Shown here: piece after piece, positions 61,285 to 64,000 of the stretch
Numbering within the stretch: position 1 is the first letter of the stretch
Layout of the letters: the number at the start of each line of letters is the position of its first letter
Source: Epinephelus fuscoguttatus
Taxonomy: Eukaryota; Chordata; Actinopteri; Perciformes; Serranidae
DNA: 64,000 bases
Direction of reading: 5' to 3'
Assembly (NCBI RefSeq): GCF_011397635.1
Contig: NC_064757.1
Location: 29,831,839 to 29,895,838, forward strand
Position numbers and translations under genes: made by a program
The notes under the pieces: generated by a model
The model's database searches: none
What the model saw: only the letters and a program-made list of their open reading frames with translations
Told to the model about the DNA's origin: nothing

Positions 61285-64000
61285 TCAGTGATGCACACAT
61301 ATGATGTCACTGCGTGGGGAAGGGCTTTGACAGGCTGGACACAAGATGTGATTGGATGTTGATACAGTGACAGAGTTCAGTGTTTGTGACTCCCTCTGCA
61401 GGCAGGAATGGCAGAGCAAGTGACCACAGGTTAGACGGTAGATGGATGATGCAGATTTGGAGTAGACGGAAACTGAACGGGAACATGCGGAGCACGTCTT
61501 CTCACCTGGCAAGGACATGGGAGGAAAAAATTAATCATGGATTTACACTGATTCAGCATGAGGCATCAGAAACACTTTTCAATACTGTTTAATTGTTTAT
61601 ACAGTTATAAGGTCATACATTTGTTTTTCAGTGCATTTCACAAGTTCTTCTTTTCTTTCTTTTTTGTGTCGTAAAATAAGTCTTTGGTCTAAGCCCCTCT
61701 CCCTTAATATATGAGAGCCTCACATTTCCTGCATGCCAGTGATTCTTTCAACAATGAATCAGCCAAGTGTTTTGCATGTTTCTGTGAGAAAGACAAGGAA
61801 CTTTCCTGGCTGGTCCTCTGAATTTTGGCAACCAGGTTCCTATTAGTGTAAAAATGTTCTTGTGAAGCTTGACAAACCCTTTACAAGCTTTAGACAGAGC
61901 AGTTCTCCTGAGCTGTATTAAAGGAATACAAGGCTCTGCACTGGTGGGGGCATGTTGCCTCAGGTAACAGTGAGACAAAGAAGTACAGTGTTTTAAGTTG
62001 CTACGATCACCAAATAAACAGTAGAAATAAGGTGTGCGTGTTGAAAAGTAATCTACCAGGAATCTGCAGTAGCATTCTGCACACTTGATTGGCCACTGCA
62101 GCAACTTGCTGGATGATGACCCTTCGCTAAGTCCCACCCCGGACACAGACTGATCAATCATAACGTAGCATCGGGCCGGCTCAGACCATGCTCCGACAAC
62201 AACACAGCTGTGCTCCACTGACTCTATGCAATTGTGTCAGCTTTCCTTCATTTTCAGGCTGGTTTTGTGGATTTGGAGCTAAATGTTTGTGCCTGGGGCA
62301 CGTCGTGTGTTTTATTGATACCTGTTACCTGGAGAGATTGGAAAAAGATATACGTTTCTTCCCTGTTCCAAAACCAAAATCAAACCCTGAAAAGTGTAGG
62401 GTTAGCTAGCTAGCTACTGAAGATATAGCCTACTGAATGTATACACATGCTGCTTTTGCTTTTTAATGATTATAACAGTGAAAAAAATAGACCGACCCTG
62501 CTGTACAGGAACCAGTGAAGGGAGGCAGGGAAACTTTGAGGTCCGGGTGCTGGCAGCGGCACAGGTGGAAGCCAAACACTCTTCATCTGCACACACTGCG
62601 ATGCCACACAGCTGGTTCAATATCAGTGAAGTTTCCCTTTATATTCATTGTCTTGTGTGGCGATCAGCAGTGATGTGGTGGTTCACTTTTACACTGTGAT
62701 CTGTAGCCTATAGTTCGGCTTTAGCTTCTAACTATCTTTGTCTTTTTAGTCACTTTGACATCCTGGATATATCCTTCAAACACAGACTGTAGACCCCTCT
62801 GTCTGCTTCTATTTCTTAAGAGAGACCATCACAAAGGGGTGGGGCTTAGCAAAAGGTTGTGCTGCGTCCCCAATTTTCATAGCTTCCTCTTGAACGTGTG
62901 CTTACGATCGATCTGGCACCTGGTCACTACCTTGTTATAGAGTCTAGCCCCTACACCCTGCACACTGGGGGTTGGGGCTACACACCACTACCCCAAGGCT
63001 GACACCCATTAATGTTGCAAACACAGCAAAATGACAAGAAATGAGAGGGATTATTTTTGTATGAGTCTATATATTGTTTATTTGAGAAAATCCTGCTCAT
63101 TCTGCCTTTAATGTTTTTGCAGATTATGCTGTTTCTGCTGCAGTTAATATCCAAATTGATTTAATACTATTTAAATCTACTGATGTCACTGCTATGAAAC
63201 TAAATTGACCGCAGTTACCACCTCTTACAAAGGAGTGAGTCACAGCCTTTGTAAAGCCACCTTTGACATTTACATAGGGTAGTTTATTTTGACAAAAGGT
63301 TTTGGTTGGTGTATTTCTTCAGGCGTTGTAGAGTAGGCTTTTGTGAATCATACCTGTTGGAATGCTTGAAGTGCCCGCAGTCTGACCGCACTGTGAGGTG
63401 TTCAGTGTTTCTGAGTCAGGACCAACCCGTCTCTGCTGAGACAAGTTTGAGGTAAAGGACGGTCGGCCCTGCAGGGCAGAGAAGAGGGCCTCATCCAGAC
63501 TGGCAGACAAACGCTGCTCATGAGAGCTGCAGCTCGGGTCTGAGGTAGTATGGAAAAGGTGTCAACGTCGACACAAAAGACAAGTCAGCAGAAAAAGAAG
63601 AGCAGAGACAAGTTTTACGATGTTATTTTTACAGAACATATTATACTCACCTGAAACTGCATCATTTCTTGGTCTTTTTGTTGGAGGTAGTAGTTGCTTC
63701 TCAGCTGTCAAATCTTCTGTTGATTCTTCGGAAATTCCACTTAGATCTCGTTTATTTCTCCTCCCTAAATCTGATTTTCTCTCTGTAGTAAGAGGCTGGG
63801 AGTTAAATGCGTGATTGCCATTATTTGATGAACGTCTTAATCCAGTGTCTTCCATTTCTGTATTGTTTATTGAGCTTTCACTGAGACATAGAGAGTACTG
63901 GGACTGTCCATCTACTTTGGAGGCTATCAGTCTTGAGGCCTGTGGATTCTCTCCCTCCCTTTGTCTCCCCAACATCCCGTCCCTCCTCATCATCCCGTTC
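61285..64000 (-). CDS. ubox5: U-box E3 ligase UBOX5 (RNF37), C-terminal part
   Basis: E3 ubiquitin ligase of the nucleus, working with UBE2D-type E2 enzymes. Only the 3' exons are in view, in transcript order: from beyond 64000 to 63651, 63539-63354, 61505-61285; phases join and the frame is open. The N-terminal B30.2-like part and the U-box lie outside. Visible parts are a poorly conserved Ser-rich linker with KRPRND, then SSHEQRLSASLDEALFSALQ…PSFTSNLS, which lines up by eye with SHEQKLSQSLEIALASTLG in human UBOX5. The C-terminal RING-like domain has CSAC, RLTCGHLLCHSC and CPAC, ending VHH. The position next to avp supports the call. Confidence 0.88.

Overview
The window is vertebrate, most likely teleost fish, nuclear DNA. 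The genes have many introns with GT-AG sites and AATAAA poly(A) signals. Arginine-vasotocin (Cys-Tyr-Ile-Gln-Asn-Cys-Pro-Arg-Gly) is encoded, and the intergenic DNA is full of typical fish MITEs, SINEs and Tc1 elements. I saw no operons, CRISPR arrays, rRNA or real tRNA genes.

Layout. (1) 506-14.4 kb, + strand: the 3' part of cdc14b, a dual-specificity phosphatase; its first exons lie before the window. (2) 15.8-20.2 kb, - strand: habp4, complete in 8 exons, tail-to-tail with cdc14b. (3) 24.4-30.2 kb, + strand: znf367, complete in 5 exons, with a dense CCAAT-box/E2F-like promoter, head-to-head with habp4. (4) 30.4-38.8 kb, - strand: slc35d2, a nucleotide-sugar transporter, complete in 12 exons; its introns hold nested transposons, including a Tc1-like element with an uninterrupted transposase. 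(5) 39-45.6 kb: a repeat desert (A/T simple repeat, hAT-like element, 62-bp minisatellite). (6) 45.7-46.6 kb, - strand: a compact three-exon CC chemokine gene, closest by eye to the CCL27/CCL28 group. (7) 48.2-49.8 kb: a broken Tc1-like element. (8) 53.5-55.7 kb, - strand: avp (vasotocin-neurophysin) with a TATA box and a perfect CRE. (9) 56.7-58.0 kb: a minisatellite with higher-order structure. (10) 61.3-64 kb, - strand: the 3' exons of ubox5, cut by the window end.

The gene order joins two blocks that, from memory, are separate in human: CDC14B-HABP4-ZNF367-SLC35D2 (9q22) and AVP-UBOX5 (20p13). The chemokine gene and repeats lie at the join. The genes share no single pathway. Their roles are mitotic exit and DNA damage (cdc14b), RNA binding (habp4), cell-cycle transcription (znf367), Golgi sugar import (slc35d2), immune signalling (chemokine), neurohypophysial hormone (avp) and ubiquitin ligation (ubox5).

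Exon boundaries were read by eye from splice signals and reading phase. For habp4, znf367, slc35d2, the chemokine and avp, the exon lengths sum to a whole number of codons with no internal stop. I did not find a convincing undescribed biological system. The most notable items are the intact Tc1 transposase, the CCAAT cluster, the nested TTAA-flanked elements, the chemokine at the synteny join and the minisatellite upstream of avp.
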